64,000 bases of DNA from Lactobacillus sp. ESL0785 (lineage in GTDB: Bacteria; Bacillota; Bacilli; Lactobacillales; Lactobacillaceae), in the NCBI RefSeq assembly GCF_029395455.1, contig NZ_CP113916.1, positions 1,116,001 to 1,180,000 of the forward strand, read 5' to 3'. The notes beneath the pieces were generated by a model. That model was given only the letters and a program-made list of their open reading frames with translations. It was not told where the DNA came from and did no database searches. The position numbers were made by a program, and so were the translations under genes. Shown piece by piece: positions 1 through 10,600 of the stretch. Each line of letters begins with the position of its first letter. Position 1 is the stretch's first letter.

Positions 1-950
1 GCATCAAAAGTTTGTGGGCCTTCACTACCATCAGTATTTTTACGTTTAGGCCAATCTTCTTCTAAAGTATCAGCGTTAGATAAAGTCATATTCTGATATG
101 GCACATGGTGCATCATTAAGTTCATCCGTGCTAAGTTGTATGTTGTCGTATTTAATTCTTGTCCATAAAAGCGGACCGGAATCTTTTTAGCAAGTTGCTT
201 ACTTAATTCACCTTGAACTGTTAATAACAGCGAGCCTGATCCCATTGCAGCATCATAGACACTAAATGGTTCACCATTATCTGTTGCAGATGCAGTTGCC
301 AATCTTGCTAAAACTTGTGAGACTTGGTGTGGTGTATAAAACTCCCCGGCTTTTTTACCAGAATTACCAGCAAACTTAGCAATTAGATATTCATAAACAT
401 CCCCTAGAATATCATGGCCAGATTCATCGTTATATTCAAACTGATCAACCAAATTAACAATCTTCATTAATGACTTAGCACGTTGATTAGTATTATTTCC
501 TAAACGACTGTTACCTAAGTTAATATCTGCAAAGACCCCGCTAAAATCTTGTTCGGCATCAGTATTAATCTTAGTGTTGTCGTTGAAGCGATTAAACATC
601 TCTTGAAAGTCTTCTGGCTTCAACGTATTATTATTGACTTTATCAGTAATTGACTGCCAAGTATATTCTGGCTCAATTGCATAACCTAGGTCTTCAGCAA
701 TTGCTGTTAGGAAGTCTTGTAGTTCATCTCCTACTGCTTGCTCTAGATAGTCTTTATTTAATTCTTCAAAAGTATTTCCAGTCAATAGATCACTTTTACG
801 TAAATGATCTAATTGATTTTCTGACAAATAACGATAAAACATGAAACCCAGAATATAATTACGATATTCATCAGCTGCCATATTTCCTCGCAATTCATTG
901 GCCATAGCCCATAATTTACTTGTAATTTCTTGAGCACGATTTTCACTCAT
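1..950 (-). CDS. hsdM: Type I restriction-modification methyltransferase subunit HsdM (3' end off the window)
   Basis: This is the N6-adenine methyltransferase subunit of a type I restriction-modification system; it methylates the site chosen by HsdS and so protects host DNA. About 316 codons are visible and the gene runs off the left edge. The ATG at 948-950 follows a GGGAGA ribosome site and starts MSENRAQEITSKLW. A helical HsdM_N-type region is followed by GEFYTPHQV and the SAM-binding motif I, DAAMGSGSLLL, near residue 232. The catalytic NPPF/Y motif should lie just past the edge and is not seen. The gene starts 11 bases after the hsdR stop, so the two are co-transcribed. The assignment is firm; completeness cannot be judged. 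Confidence 0.93.
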   Translation of the reverse strand, partial: MSENRAQEITSKLWAMANELRGNMAADEYRNYILGFMFYRYLSENQLDHLRKSDLLTGNTFEELNKDYLEQAVGDELQDFLTAIAEDLGYAIEPEYTWQSITDKVNNNTLKPEDFQEMFNRFNDNTKINTDAEQDFSGVFADINLGNSRLGNNTNQRAKSLMKIVNLVDQFEYNDESGHDILGDVYEYLIAKFAGNSGKKAGEFYTPHQVSQVLARLATASATDNGEPFSVYDAAMGSGSLLLTVQGELSKQLAKKIPVRFYGQELNTTTYNLARMNLMMHHVPYQNMTLSNADTLEEDWPKRKNTDGSEGPQTFD

Positions 951-961
951 TTGTTTCTCCC

Positions 962-3900
962 TTACTTATTTAACTGATCTGCAAACTTTTTAAATGATTG
1001 ACGCAACTTAGTATGATATTTAATTTTACTAAGTTCTCTAACCATTGTATCTTCTGCGTCATTTTGGTAATTCTGTTGGCCTTCCTGCACTATCTTGGAT
1101 AGACCGCCTTCAACATCCAAGTCATCTTGACCAACAACGTGTTTTTCTAATAGCTCGTTGATTCTTTGTGAATCAGTAATATCAACTAAGCCCCATTTTT
1201 TCTTAAAGTCTAGAATTTCTGTTCGATGGTTCTTCTCGGTATGATCTTTAATTAACTGTTTTACTTCTTCTGATAAAACCGGATATTTTTGAATATCTAC
1301 TTTATGAACCATTAAGTCATTAGCTACAGTTTGAACATCTTTAGCATATTTTTCATCTTCTAATTGGGCAATGAAGTTTTCAATTTGCAGTTTGGTTTTA
1401 ACAGCCTCGGTCATTTGCTCATCATTAACTTGATTTGCCAACTGTGCAATTAATTCATCGAGGTAGTCATAGTCAACGTCAATATCTTTGATATGTTCCA
1501 TTTCTAAAGTTAAGTCACTAACGTCCAAATGCCGACTTTTAGCTACACATTCTTTTATTTGACTAGTAAATGCACCTGTAAGTTTTGCCTCATCATCTTC
1601 AGACATTCCGAGCTCTTGCAATAATTTTTCTGGATGTTCCTCATCATATTTCTCATCCTGCTTAATTCTAGCCATTGAATGACTGTAATCATTCAGAGTG
1701 TTATACATTTGCTTTTGTTTAACTTCACTATGAGGAATATCATCAAAATTATTAGTTAACGTGGCTAATTCATCCACTGTCTTCTTTAGCGCTTCAACTT
1801 CTTCATCGTACGACTTTGCTAAAATTGAGGTTGCGGCAACTTCAGGTAATTCTTCTTGCACAAAAGCAGATTGCCTGTCAGCATAAGTTGCCAAAGCTTG
1901 CTTCATTAGCTTTTCAGCGTTCTTAGGCCAGCGATAATTAACAATGCGACCAAAGGGCTTTTTCTGCATATCATGAACCCTATTTGTTCTTGAATAAGCT
2001 TGAATCAGAGCAGACCCTTTCAGCGTTCGGTCAACATAAAGAGTATTTAATTCAGGAGCATCAAAGCCCGTCAATAATTGATCAACTACAATTACTAAAT
2101 CCAGATAATTTCGATCATCAGCACTGCGATTGAGCCTAGACATCAGGTCTTGTTCATAATCATCTACCTGATCATCTGTAAAATTGGTATTAAACAGTGA
2201 ATTGTAATTATCCATTGCTCTTCTTAAATTAGTATTATTAATTAATTGGGTATCATCATTACTTGTACTTTGACTAAAAGTTACGGCAACCTTTAATGGC
2301 TTAGCCATATTTGCCATCTGCTTATTAAATTCATCAAGATACATCATTGCCATTTCTGATGAAGAACCTTGACCAACATGAGTAGTCAGTAACGCGTTAT
2401 ATTGACCTTTATTGGAACGCTTGTCCCACTTTTCAAGAATATCCTCAACCACTTTTTCAACATGTTTAGGATTACGATCATAGACGCTTGGCTCCACCAT
2501 CTCATCCATATCATCGGGTGTTAAATTATTAATTCGCTCTTCAATTTGAGCTTGAGAAAACTTAGGGTATCTAAATTTAAAGTATCTTGGTAAATATTGG
2601 TTCTTCATCACTTCTTCTGATAAAGTCGTTTCAAAATCAACTTTAAAACCTAAGACGTTTTTATCAGAAATTGCGTCCTTGATGGTATAGATATGAAGCG
2701 GGTCTCCGAATACTTCTTGGGTAGTTGGACCTTTTTTGGCATCAAAATTTGGCGTTCCTGTATAGCCAACAAATGCTGATTTTGGAAATGCTGCCTTAAT
2801 CTTTTGCATCATGTCACCAGCAGTAGAACGATGAGCTTCATCCATGATAAAGACAATATTTTTATTAGACCCATAAACTTCTTTATGACTAGCAAGACTA
2901 GATAATTTCTGAATCGAAGTCACAATAATATTATTACTTTTAGACCTCAATTGCCGACCTAAATCATAATGGTTTTTAGTTTTAGAAATTGATCCACCAA
3001 CGGCAGTATCTGCTGTTGGATCATAGGATAAATACTGTTCAAAAGTTTGCTTAGTTAATGCTTTTCGATCAACTGCAAAAACAACTTTATCAACATTAGG
3101 TAATCTGGCAGCTAACCAAGCAGCTTTAAAGGAACTAATAGTTTTACCAGAACCTGTTGTATGCCAAATATAGCCAACCTCTTTAGGGTCAAAACCAAAG
3201 GAATGATGCCGTAATTTTTCTAAAATTTGTTTAGTTGCATATACCTGATATGGACGCATTACTTTAACATTTTCATGATTTTTTGTACCGTCTAAAATCA
3301 TAAAGTTAGTTGCCATTTCATGAGCCATCGGAATTGAAAGCATTTGTCTAGCAAACTCACGCCATTCATATACCGGATGGTTGTCTTTTTCTCGTTGCCA
3401 TCGAAAAGCAAAGTCTGTATTAAACTTATCCAAAGTGGTATTAGCCATATAACGTGCGTCATGCGGCGTTAATGCAACTAAAATCTGTACTGTTGAAAAA
3501 ATATCACTATACTGATTTTCTGAAATATATTGTTGCATCTGATTGAGTGCTTCTTTAGCATCATGTGCATCAGCTTTTTCTTCAATCTGAATAATCGGCA
3601 GACCATTAATTAACAAGGTAGTATCAAATCTTCGTCTTTTGCGACCTACTATTACAGGGTCACGCCAAATCTGATTAACAACTTGATAAACAGTATTACC
3701 AGCACCAATATGACTTTGATCAAAAACGGTAAGGAAAACATGGTTACCATTATCCAAATCTACTTCAACTTGGGAAATTCCATTAACTCCGTATAAAAAT
3801 TGCCCTGCTTCATAAGGTGTAGATAAATTCTTAATTTGCACCTTAACTTGGTTAAATTCATTAGTAGTTAGTGGCTGATCTAATTTATCTTGATTATTTT

Positions 3901-4045
3901 GTTCTAAAATTTGCTTAAAGTTCGCCCATAATTGTTCAGTCGTTTTTATTTTTGACATATAGGTCCATTGCTTGTCACCACCAATTTTAGTTAAATAATC
4001 AATTAATTCATCTTCAAATTTTAATTCGCTGTTTTCAATTGCCAT
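962..4045 (-). CDS. hsdR: Type I restriction endonuclease and DNA translocase subunit HsdR
   Basis: HsdR cuts unmethylated DNA after ATP-driven translocation, as part of the HsdR-HsdM-HsdS complex. From the ATG at 4045 it has 1027 residues, normal for the family. An N-terminal nuclease domain shows INGLPIIQIEEKAD near residue 150, a PD-(D/E)xK-type core. The SF2 motor follows, with TGSGKT near 297, DEAH near 401 and YTGTP. A reading frame open to 4069 would add MVLKQRRK, but the ATG at 4045 has its own AGAGGCG ribosome site and matches the usual start. It overlaps the end of the upstream half-length hsdS by 11 bases, which suggests translational coupling. No frameshift is seen. Confidence 0.95.
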   Translation of the reverse strand: MAIENSELKFEDELIDYLTKIGGDKQWTYMSKIKTTEQLWANFKQILEQNNQDKLDQPLTTNEFNQVKVQIKNLSTPYEAGQFLYGVNGISQVEVDLDNGNHVFLTVFDQSHIGAGNTVYQVVNQIWRDPVIVGRKRRRFDTTLLINGLPIIQIEEKADAHDAKEALNQMQQYISENQYSDIFSTVQILVALTPHDARYMANTTLDKFNTDFAFRWQREKDNHPVYEWREFARQMLSIPMAHEMATNFMILDGTKNHENVKVMRPYQVYATKQILEKLRHHSFGFDPKEVGYIWHTTGSGKTISSFKAAWLAARLPNVDKVVFAVDRKALTKQTFEQYLSYDPTADTAVGGSISKTKNHYDLGRQLRSKSNNIIVTSIQKLSSLASHKEVYGSNKNIVFIMDEAHRSTAGDMMQKIKAAFPKSAFVGYTGTPNFDAKKGPTTQEVFGDPLHIYTIKDAISDKNVLGFKVDFETTLSEEVMKNQYLPRYFKFRYPKFSQAQIEERINNLTPDDMDEMVEPSVYDRNPKHVEKVVEDILEKWDKRSNKGQYNALLTTHVGQGSSSEMAMMYLDEFNKQMANMAKPLKVAVTFSQSTSNDDTQLINNTNLRRAMDNYNSLFNTNFTDDQVDDYEQDLMSRLNRSADDRNYLDLVIVVDQLLTGFDAPELNTLYVDRTLKGSALIQAYSRTNRVHDMQKKPFGRIVNYRWPKNAEKLMKQALATYADRQSAFVQEELPEVAATSILAKSYDEEVEALKKTVDELATLTNNFDDIPHSEVKQKQMYNTLNDYSHSMARIKQDEKYDEEHPEKLLQELGMSEDDEAKLTGAFTSQIKECVAKSRHLDVSDLTLEMEHIKDIDVDYDYLDELIAQLANQVNDEQMTEAVKTKLQIENFIAQLEDEKYAKDVQTVANDLMVHKVDIQKYPVLSEEVKQLIKDHTEKNHRTEILDFKKKWGLVDITDSQRINELLEKHVVGQDDLDVEGGLSKIVQEGQQNYQNDAEDTMVRELSKIKYHTKLRQSFKKFADQLNK

Positions 4046-4628
4046 TTTTCGCCTCTGCTTTAATACCAATGATATTGTCTAAAGTTTGATACACAATCCT
4101 ATCTCTATTTAAAATATTTTTATACAATTGATTAGACTGTTTTAACTGGTCCACATATAACTTTCCAATTGTTTTTTGATTTTCAACGCTCAATTCCGGA
4201 ACAATAATTTCTTTGAGAATTTTTGTTGTATATTTAAAAACAATGCTACCCTGCAAATATTTTTTTATTTGTCGATCAAAACATCTACTTTCGTTTAATA
4301 GAAAAAGAATATATTCAATTGATACAGAAGTTCTAGGAATTAATTTAACAAAATTCTGTGTTAAAATGTATTTGTCGTGTTTCTGAGTTATAATGGCTGC
4401 TTTTCCACTTTGTAGGTTAAAAATCAAGTCACCTTGCTTAACCAGAACCACATCAGATGTAGTTTTTATTTGCTTTGTTTTGCTATTATTTGTTAGAGAT
4501 TGAAAAGTATCTTCTAAATAACAATTTCTATCATAAACAAAGTAAGATTTTGTATTACTTTTATTATTGGCTTCTAGTCTAGATTGTAATGAACCACTTT
4601 TAAATTCGAAAAGGTTCTTTAATTTCAA
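4035..4628 (-). CDS. hsdS: Half-length type I specificity subunit HsdS (single target-recognition domain)
   Basis: This 197-residue protein resembles one half of an HsdS subunit: one target-recognition domain followed by a conserved helical spacer (IIVPELSVENQ, then a Lys/Gln-rich helix). Normal HsdS is about 400 residues with two such halves. It starts with TTG at 4626-4628 behind an AAAGGAG site. It is the first gene of the operon, ahead of hsdR and hsdM, whereas hsdS usually comes last. Half-length HsdS proteins can work as homodimers that read a palindromic bipartite site; that is known for the family and only inferred here. It could instead be a remnant, or an accessory partner of a full HsdS outside the window. 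The frame is intact. Confidence 0.8.
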   Translation of the reverse strand: MKLKNLFEFKSGSLQSRLEANNKSNTKSYFVYDRNCYLEDTFQSLTNNSKTKQIKTTSDVVLVKQGDLIFNLQSGKAAIITQKHDKYILTQNFVKLIPRTSVSIEYILFLLNESRCFDRQIKKYLQGSIVFKYTTKILKEIIVPELSVENQKTIGKLYVDQLKQSNQLYKNILNRDRIVYQTLDNIIGIKAEAKNGN

Positions 4629-4649
4629 ATTTGGTTCTCCTTTCTTTCG

Positions 4650-4667
4650 GTAATTTAGCTAAATTAC
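4650..4667. promoter_or_regulatory. Palindromic operator-like site 1 in the hsd control region
   Basis: GTAATTTAGCTAAATTAC is a perfect 18-bp palindrome (7-bp arms GTAATTT/AAATTAC around AGCT). It lies just downstream of the hsdS -10 box, around the expected transcription start, where a bound repressor would block initiation. The same arms recur at 4705-4722. No regulator gene is identified in the window. Confidence 0.6.
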
Positions 4668-4674
4668 ATAAATA

Positions 4675-4702
4675 ATTATAATACATTGTTCACTAAAATC
4701 AA
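4675..4702 (-). promoter_or_regulatory. Promoter of the hsdS-hsdR-hsdM operon
   Basis: On the minus strand TTGATT (4697-4702) and a perfect TATAAT (4675-4680) are separated by 16 bp. This is the only strong promoter-like pair before hsdS and it sits exactly between the two palindromes. Confidence 0.65.
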
Positions 4703-4704
4703 GT

Positions 4705-4722
4705 GTAATTTTTAAAAATTAC
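4705..4722. promoter_or_regulatory. Palindromic operator-like site 2 in the hsd control region
   Basis: GTAATTTTTAAAAATTAC is a second perfect 18-bp palindrome with the same GTAATTT/AAATTAC arms as the site at 4650-4667. The centres are 55 bp apart. It lies just upstream of the hsd -35 box and next to the likely -35 region of the divergent ArsC/Spx-family gene, so one regulator could act on both. Confidence 0.6.
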
Positions 4723-4743
4723 TTTATTTTCATCACTTATTGC

Positions 4744-4749
4744 TATAAT
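4744..4749 (+). promoter_or_regulatory. -10 box for the ArsC/Spx-family gene
   Basis: A perfect TATAAT lies 34 bases before the ATG at 4783. The -35 region is weak (CTTTAT-like at about 4722-4727) and abuts the palindrome at 4705-4722, so this promoter may depend on, or be blocked by, whatever binds there. Confidence 0.45.
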
Positions 4750-4782
4750 TAATTATGATTACTATAAAAAGAAGGTACAAAA

Positions 4783-5139
4783 ATGATTAAATTTTATGGT
4801 TATAAACGTTGCTCAACCTCACGCAGTGCCGAAAAGTGGCTGCATGAACATGATGTTGATGTCGACTTTCAAGATTTGGTAGAACAGCCACCTAAAAAAG
4901 AAGACCTGGTTAAGTGGATGACTGACCATCAAGACCGCGGTTTGCGCTACTTCTTCAACACCCACGGCATGGACTACCGCAAATTGCACTTGAAGGATCA
5001 ATTACCAAGTATGACCATTGATGAGGCAGCCGAGATGATGTCTAAGAACGGCAAGCTAATCAAGCGCCCACTAGTTGTTGACGGCGACAAGTTAACTTGC
5101 GGCTTTAATGAAGATGTTTACAAAGATACTTGGCTATAA
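4783..5139 (+). CDS. ArsC/Spx-family thioredoxin-fold protein (YusI-like)
   Basis: This 118-residue protein belongs to the arsenate reductase/Spx/MgsR family of small thioredoxin-fold proteins. The active-site loop is GYKRCSTSR with Cys10. It is not the CxxC of Spx, so it should not be called Spx. RPLVVDG near residue 97 is the conserved Arg-Pro turn, and Cys106 is a second cysteine that might serve in redox chemistry. Length and sequence resemble Bacillus YusI, whose function is not settled. The ATG follows AGAAGG. The gene is single, with its own terminator, and diverges from the hsd operon. True arsenate reductase activity is not supported by context, as no ars genes are nearby. Confidence 0.85.
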   Translation: MIKFYGYKRCSTSRSAEKWLHEHDVDVDFQDLVEQPPKKEDLVKWMTDHQDRGLRYFFNTHGMDYRKLHLKDQLPSMTIDEAAEMMSKNGKLIKRPLVVDGDKLTCGFNEDVYKDTWL

Positions 5140-5140
5140 G

Positions 5141-5168
5141 GGCGAGCTTAATGCTCGTTTTTATTTTG
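5141..5168 (+). terminator. Rho-independent terminator after the ArsC/Spx-family gene
   Basis: A short GCGAGC/GCTCGT hairpin with a TTAAT loop directly follows the stop codon and is followed by TTTTTATTTT. Confidence 0.75.
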
Positions 5169-5224
5169 TCTATTTTCTATGCCTGCAATAACCCTTATAA
5201 TAGGAAATAAAAAAGGAGCACAGT

Positions 5225-7624
5225 ATGAAATACAATCAATATGCCTATGTCGAAACTGACTTTCAAACACAGGTGCAAGAATTACTTACTATCAAATTTT
5301 TACCAGAAAATTATCAAGAACTGTCTTTTAGCGAGTTACTGACGGAATTTGTCGAAAACGCGCTGGCAGAAGTTAATCCCTCTGCGGATTTTGCTAGACA
5401 AGCCAAGTTAGGCGAATTTGCCGTTTCTGAAACGCAGAACTTAGCCGACTTTTTAGCAACTAATCCAGAAAATATTACACCAGACCAATTTTACAATGTT
5501 GCCCTGCAGCTGTTGGGTTATCATGTTCACTATGATTATCAACTGTCTGACCCATTAGGCTTTATGACTAAGCAAGCCTTGCCAGCTGTTTCTAGCATTA
5601 ATAATCAGAATGAACTAATTCATGCCTTTTACCGCTTATTAAATACCCGTGCTAAAAACGGTCAGCTCTTAATTGACGTCATGGCTGGCAAAGGTTACTT
5701 TCACGGAAAACTTCTTGGTGATCTCGATAACAAATTCATCTTATTTAACGGCAAAAGCTTACCCATATTTGATACCAGTAACGTAATTCATGAGGTTGTC
5801 TATGTGGAAAGTGACCTTGATACTGATGACGATGGTAAATCTGACCTATTACAAACGACCATTTTTCGGCCAGTGGAAAGCGAAATGATGCAGGTACCAG
5901 CACTCTATACTGCTAGTCCCTACTTTGGCGGCGTTATCGATAATGTTAAGCGTAATCACAATGTCGATGAGAACTTGAGTGATGCTACTGACTGGACTAA
6001 TCCGCAATATGAACCAGCTGCACGCGTAAAGGCCAAGCAGTCCGGCTCTGAAAATCATGTAGCAACTGAAGAAGCTGTCGGCAAATCCTCTTACCCACTA
6101 AACGAATACATGCTGGCACGCGGCTTCGCCAGTGCTTTCGCCGGCGGTATCGGCACGCGTGGTTCTGATGGCTTACGGATTACTGGTTCTCCTGAAGAAA
6201 CAGAAAGTGCTAAAGAAATTATCGAATGGCTGCACGGCGATCGAGTTGCCTATACTGACCGCAACCGCACTCATCAAATTAAGGCTTCATGGTGTAATGG
6301 TAATATCGGTATGACTGGTCGCTCTTACCTTGGTACCTTGCAAATCGCAGTTGCCACAACTGGTGTTAAAGGTTTAAAAACCGTGGTATCTGAAGCCGCA
6401 ATCTCTTCTTGGTACGACTATTACCGCGAGCACGGTCTGGTAATTGCTCCTGAAGACTGCCAAGGTGAAGACATGGACTTGCTGGCTGAGACTTGTCAGT
6501 CTAACTTATGGGACGCAGGTTCCTATTTAAAAATCAAACCTAAGTACGACGCCATGCAAGAGCAGCTTTTAACTAAAGAAGACCGCAAAACTGGACAATA
6601 TTCAGACTTTTGGGAAGCCCGCAATTACCGCCACCAGACGGATAATATCAAATGCTCATGGATCAGCGTTCACGGCCTAAATGATTGGAATGTTAAACCT
6701 AAAAATGTCTACAAAATTTGGCAAAAAGTAAAACAGCTGCAGCTGCCAATTAAGCCGCACTTATTCCTGCATCAAGGGCCACATTATAACATGAATAATT
6801 TGGTTTCAATTGACTTTACCGATTTAATGAACCTTTGGTTTGTTCATGAATTGCTTGAAGTTAACAATGGTGCTGAACAGCAATGGCCAACCGTCATGGT
6901 TCAAGACAATCTAGAAGCAGATACTTGGCATCAAGAAGATGACTGGAGTGATGATCTAGGTCAAGAAGTGACCTATTACCCAACTGACGATGGTAAATTG
7001 CAAAAAGATGGCAATGGTAAAAAACAATTATCATTCGTTGATGTGGGCGGACAAAAATTTAAGCAAGCTCATATCTCCGAAAGTGAATGGCAATACCAAT
7101 TTATCTGTGGTCAAAAGCCGTGGGCTTCATCAAGCCTGCGTTTTACAACGGATGAATTTATTCATCCCGTAACAATTGTTGGCCGGCCTGAAGTTACAAT
7201 CCATGTTTCTTCCATTGTGAACAAAGGTCAGCTTTCAGTCGCTTTAGTTGAATTAGGTGACCGCCAGCGCCTAACCGCCACACCTAAATTCATCATGCCC
7301 GGTGGGCAAGAACTTGGTTACCGTTTTGGCACCGACACTCTGCAAGAATTTATGCCGGACAAATTGACTCATGCCAAGTTAATTACTAAGGCACACATGA
7401 ACCTGCAAAATTACGCCGACATGAAGAAACCATCGGCAATTGAATCCGGTCAATTTTATGACCTAACCTTTAAATTACAGCCGACTTATTATCGCCTACC
7501 TGTTGGCAGTCAGCTTTGCTTAATCATCTATTCGACTGACCAAGGCATGACTAAGCGTCCACTTGAAGAAGTAACTTATACAATTGATTTGGCAAAAACC
7601 GCAATCAAGTTTAGTCAAAAATAA
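5225..7624 (+). CDS. pepX: Xaa-Pro dipeptidyl-peptidase PepX
   Basis: PepX (EC 3.4.14.11) is a cytoplasmic serine peptidase that removes X-Pro dipeptides from the N-terminus of proline-rich peptides, a key step in using casein fragments. At 799 residues it fits lactobacillar PepX. The nucleophile motif GRSYLG places Ser at about 367. The His of LHQGPHYN is at about 520, and the likely Asp lies in VHGLNDWN between them. An N-terminal helical dimerisation domain precedes the alpha/beta-hydrolase core, and a C-terminal beta-rich PepX_C domain follows. The ATG is preceded by AAAAGGAG. A TATAAT box at 5196-5201 is the likely -10. The gene is monocistronic with a strong terminator. Confidence 0.97.
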   Translation: MKYNQYAYVETDFQTQVQELLTIKFLPENYQELSFSELLTEFVENALAEVNPSADFARQAKLGEFAVSETQNLADFLATNPENITPDQFYNVALQLLGYHVHYDYQLSDPLGFMTKQALPAVSSINNQNELIHAFYRLLNTRAKNGQLLIDVMAGKGYFHGKLLGDLDNKFILFNGKSLPIFDTSNVIHEVVYVESDLDTDDDGKSDLLQTTIFRPVESEMMQVPALYTASPYFGGVIDNVKRNHNVDENLSDATDWTNPQYEPAARVKAKQSGSENHVATEEAVGKSSYPLNEYMLARGFASAFAGGIGTRGSDGLRITGSPEETESAKEIIEWLHGDRVAYTDRNRTHQIKASWCNGNIGMTGRSYLGTLQIAVATTGVKGLKTVVSEAAISSWYDYYREHGLVIAPEDCQGEDMDLLAETCQSNLWDAGSYLKIKPKYDAMQEQLLTKEDRKTGQYSDFWEARNYRHQTDNIKCSWISVHGLNDWNVKPKNVYKIWQKVKQLQLPIKPHLFLHQGPHYNMNNLVSIDFTDLMNLWFVHELLEVNNGAEQQWPTVMVQDNLEADTWHQEDDWSDDLGQEVTYYPTDDGKLQKDGNGKKQLSFVDVGGQKFKQAHISESEWQYQFICGQKPWASSSLRFTTDEFIHPVTIVGRPEVTIHVSSIVNKGQLSVALVELGDRQRLTATPKFIMPGGQELGYRFGTDTLQEFMPDKLTHAKLITKAHMNLQNYADMKKPSAIESGQFYDLTFKLQPTYYRLPVGSQLCLIIYSTDQGMTKRPLEEVTYTIDLAKTAIKFSQK

Positions 7625-7628
7625 TATC

Positions 7629-7665
7629 AAAAATACAGATGTAAACCAATACATCTGTATTTTTT
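7629..7665. terminator. Bidirectional terminator between pepX and carB
   Basis: An 11-bp stem (AATACAGATGT/ACATCTGTATT) is flanked by an A-run on the left and a T-run on the right, so it can stop transcription of the convergent genes pepX and carB. Confidence 0.85.
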
Positions 7666-7679
7666 ATTTTTAAACTATT

Positions 7680-10600
7680 TTACTTCAAACTAGTTGTTAA
7701 AAATGACCGATTGGCAAGTGCCGTTAATAATGCGCGTGCTGTATCTAAGCTAGTAATTAGTGGCACATTCTGTTGAATTGCCGTCTGCCTAATAATAAAC
7801 CCATCAGAATTTTTGGCCAGGTCATGCCCCATTGTATTGATTACCAGATCAATCTGGCCACTACGCAATATTGCCAACAAATTATTGTCTGCCGGTTCAT
7901 GAATTTTACTGAGTAAGGTTACATGTAAATTATATTTTTGCAGAAACGCTGCGGTTCCACTGGTTGCAAATATCCGATAACCAATCTGAGCGAACTTTTG
8001 CGCTAACGGTAAAATTGCTTCCTTATCACTATCCTCAATAGTTAACAATACATTGCCACTATCAGGAATCTGCATCCCCGCACCAGCAAAAGCCTTATAG
8101 AGAGCCTTAGGAAAACTCACATCACTGCCCATTACTTCACCAGTTGACTTCATTTCTGGTCCCAAATAACTATCAACATCAGCTAATTTACTGAATGAAA
8201 AAACAGGTGCTTTTACACTAACCAATTTTGGCTCTGGTGCCAAACCAGCGGCATAACCTTGACTGCGTAAACTTTGCCCCATAATCACTCGCGTTGCAAC
8301 TTGGGCCATTTCAATACCAGTAATTTTACTTAAAAACGGTACGGTTCGACTAGCTCGGGGATTAACTTCAATGATATAAATTTCATTATTCCGTTCAATC
8401 AGCTGCAAGTTCATAATTCCGTGGCAATTTAGCTTTAATGCTAACTCCTTCGTAAGTTTGACAATTTTTTGCTTAATTTCAATCGAAAAAGTTTGAGCCG
8501 GATAAACAGCCATTGAATCTCCTGAATGCACACCGGCATGCTCGATATGTTCCATAATTCCGGGAATGAGTACTTGCTCGCCATCACAAATGGCATCAAC
8601 GTCGCACTCCCGACCATCTAAATAATCATCTACTAAAATTGGATGACTGCTGGCAATATCTACATGGTCCTGTAAATAATCTTCTAATTCATCTTGACTG
8701 TATACAATTGCCATTGCTTTACCACCCAGAACATAACTTGGCCGTACTAAAACTGGATAACCTAGTTTGGTTGCTGCCTGAATAACGCCAGCGTGGGTTG
8801 TCGCCGTAATCCCCTGTGGCTGCTTTAGATGTAATTCCTTAACTGCTTGGTCAAACAATTCACGGTCTTCAGCTCGATTTAAGTCTTTGACGCTTGTTCC
8901 TAATACTTTGATACCGTGTTCTTCAAGTCCTGCAGCAAGATTAATTGATGTCTGACCGCCAAACTGAATAATAATACCTTCTGGCTGTTCCAAATCACAA
9001 ACATTAAGCACATCTTCAAGTGTTAAAGGCTCAAAGTATAATTTATCAGAAATTGAAAAGTCAGTCGAAACTGTTTCTGGATTGGAATTAATAACGATTG
9101 CCTCATACCCCATCTTTTGCAATGCCTTAACACAATGCACAGTTGCATAATCAAACTCAACCCCCTGACCAATTCTAATTGGCCCAGAACCAATAACCAA
9201 TACAGATTTTTTATGGTCACGTTGACTTTCATTTTCTAAGTCATAAGTTGAATAAAAGTATGGCGTTTGCGAAGCAAATTCTGCCGCACAGGTATCAACC
9301 ATTTTGTAAACAGGAACAATACCATGCTTCTTACGTAATTGCCTTACTTGTTCAGGTGTTTGATGCCATAACTTACCAATTGTTTGGTCACTAAAACCAT
9401 ACTTCTTGGCTGTTTTAAGTACAGTAATATCATCTGGATGTGCTCCAATGGTCTTCTCCATATCAACGATGTGGCGCACAATATCCAAAAAATAAAAATT
9501 AATTTTGGTCAATTCATGGACATCCGTCATCGAATAGCCCCGGCGAAAGGCTTCGGCAAGATAAAAGAGGCGATCATCTTGTGCTTTAACTAGCTTTTGT
9601 TCCAAATCTTCATCGCTTGCCTTGTGTGCGTCTGCTGAATAAAAGTCTTTTTGATCAATTTCTAGTGACCGGACAGCTTTTTGAAAGGCTTCCTCAGCTG
9701 TACGTCCAATCGCCATTACCTCACCTGTTGCCTTCATCTGGGTACTGAGCTCGCGGTTAGCCTTAGGAAATTTATCAAATGGCCAACGCGGAATTTTGCA
9801 AACGACATAATCAAGTGACGGTTCAAATTCTGCAAAAGTTGTTCCTGTTACTGGATTCTTGATTTCATCTAGCGTTAATCCAACCGCAATTTTCGCAGCC
9901 ATCTTGGCAATTGGATAGCCCGTTGCCTTTGAGGCCAGAGCTGATGAACGTGACACTCTTGGATTAACTTCAATCACGTCATAATTAAAACTATTCGGAT
10001 CAAGTGCTAGCTGCACATTGCAGCCGCCCTCAATCTTTAATGCCCGAATTAGTCGCAGTGAACAGTCACGCAACATTTGGTATTCCTTGTCTGACAGTGT
10101 CTGTGATGGTGAAAAAACAATCGAATCACCAGTATGAATACCAACAGGGTCAAAGTTTTCCATGCAGCAAACAATCATTGTATTATCGGCATGATCGCGC
10201 ATAACCTCAAATTCAATCTCCTTATAGCCAGCAATCGATTTTTCTACTAAACATTCAGTAACCGGCGATAATTCCAAACCATTTTTGGCAACACGCGCAA
10301 GTTCATCGTGGTCGTTGCAAATTCCGCCGCCAGTACCACCCATGGTAAATGCAGGACGAACAATGATGGGATAACCAATTTCATCCCCAAACGCCAATGC
10401 TTCAGCGACTGTTTTAACACTTTTAGATGGTGGAACTGGCTCACCCAGCTGCTGACACAGTTGCTTGAACTTTTCCCGATCTTCTGCCTGCTCAATTGAC
10501 GCTAATTTAGTTCCCAAAAGCTCAATCCCCAATTCTTGTAAGATACCGCTTTTGGCCAAAGACAAAGCCATATTTAAGCCAACCTGACCGCCCAATGTCG

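Noticed and set aside
650-844. A 64-codon plus-strand frame inside hsdM
   Set aside because: Antisense shadow of a well-supported gene, Leu-rich, no start signal.
1-4722. A prophage or transposon carrying the restriction genes
   Set aside because: No integrase, transposase, terminal repeats or att-like duplication can be seen at the right-hand border; the left border is outside the window.
4783-5139. Naming the ArsC/Spx-family gene as spx or as a true arsenate reductase
   Set aside because: The active site is CSTS rather than the CxxC of Spx, and there are no arsenic resistance genes nearby.
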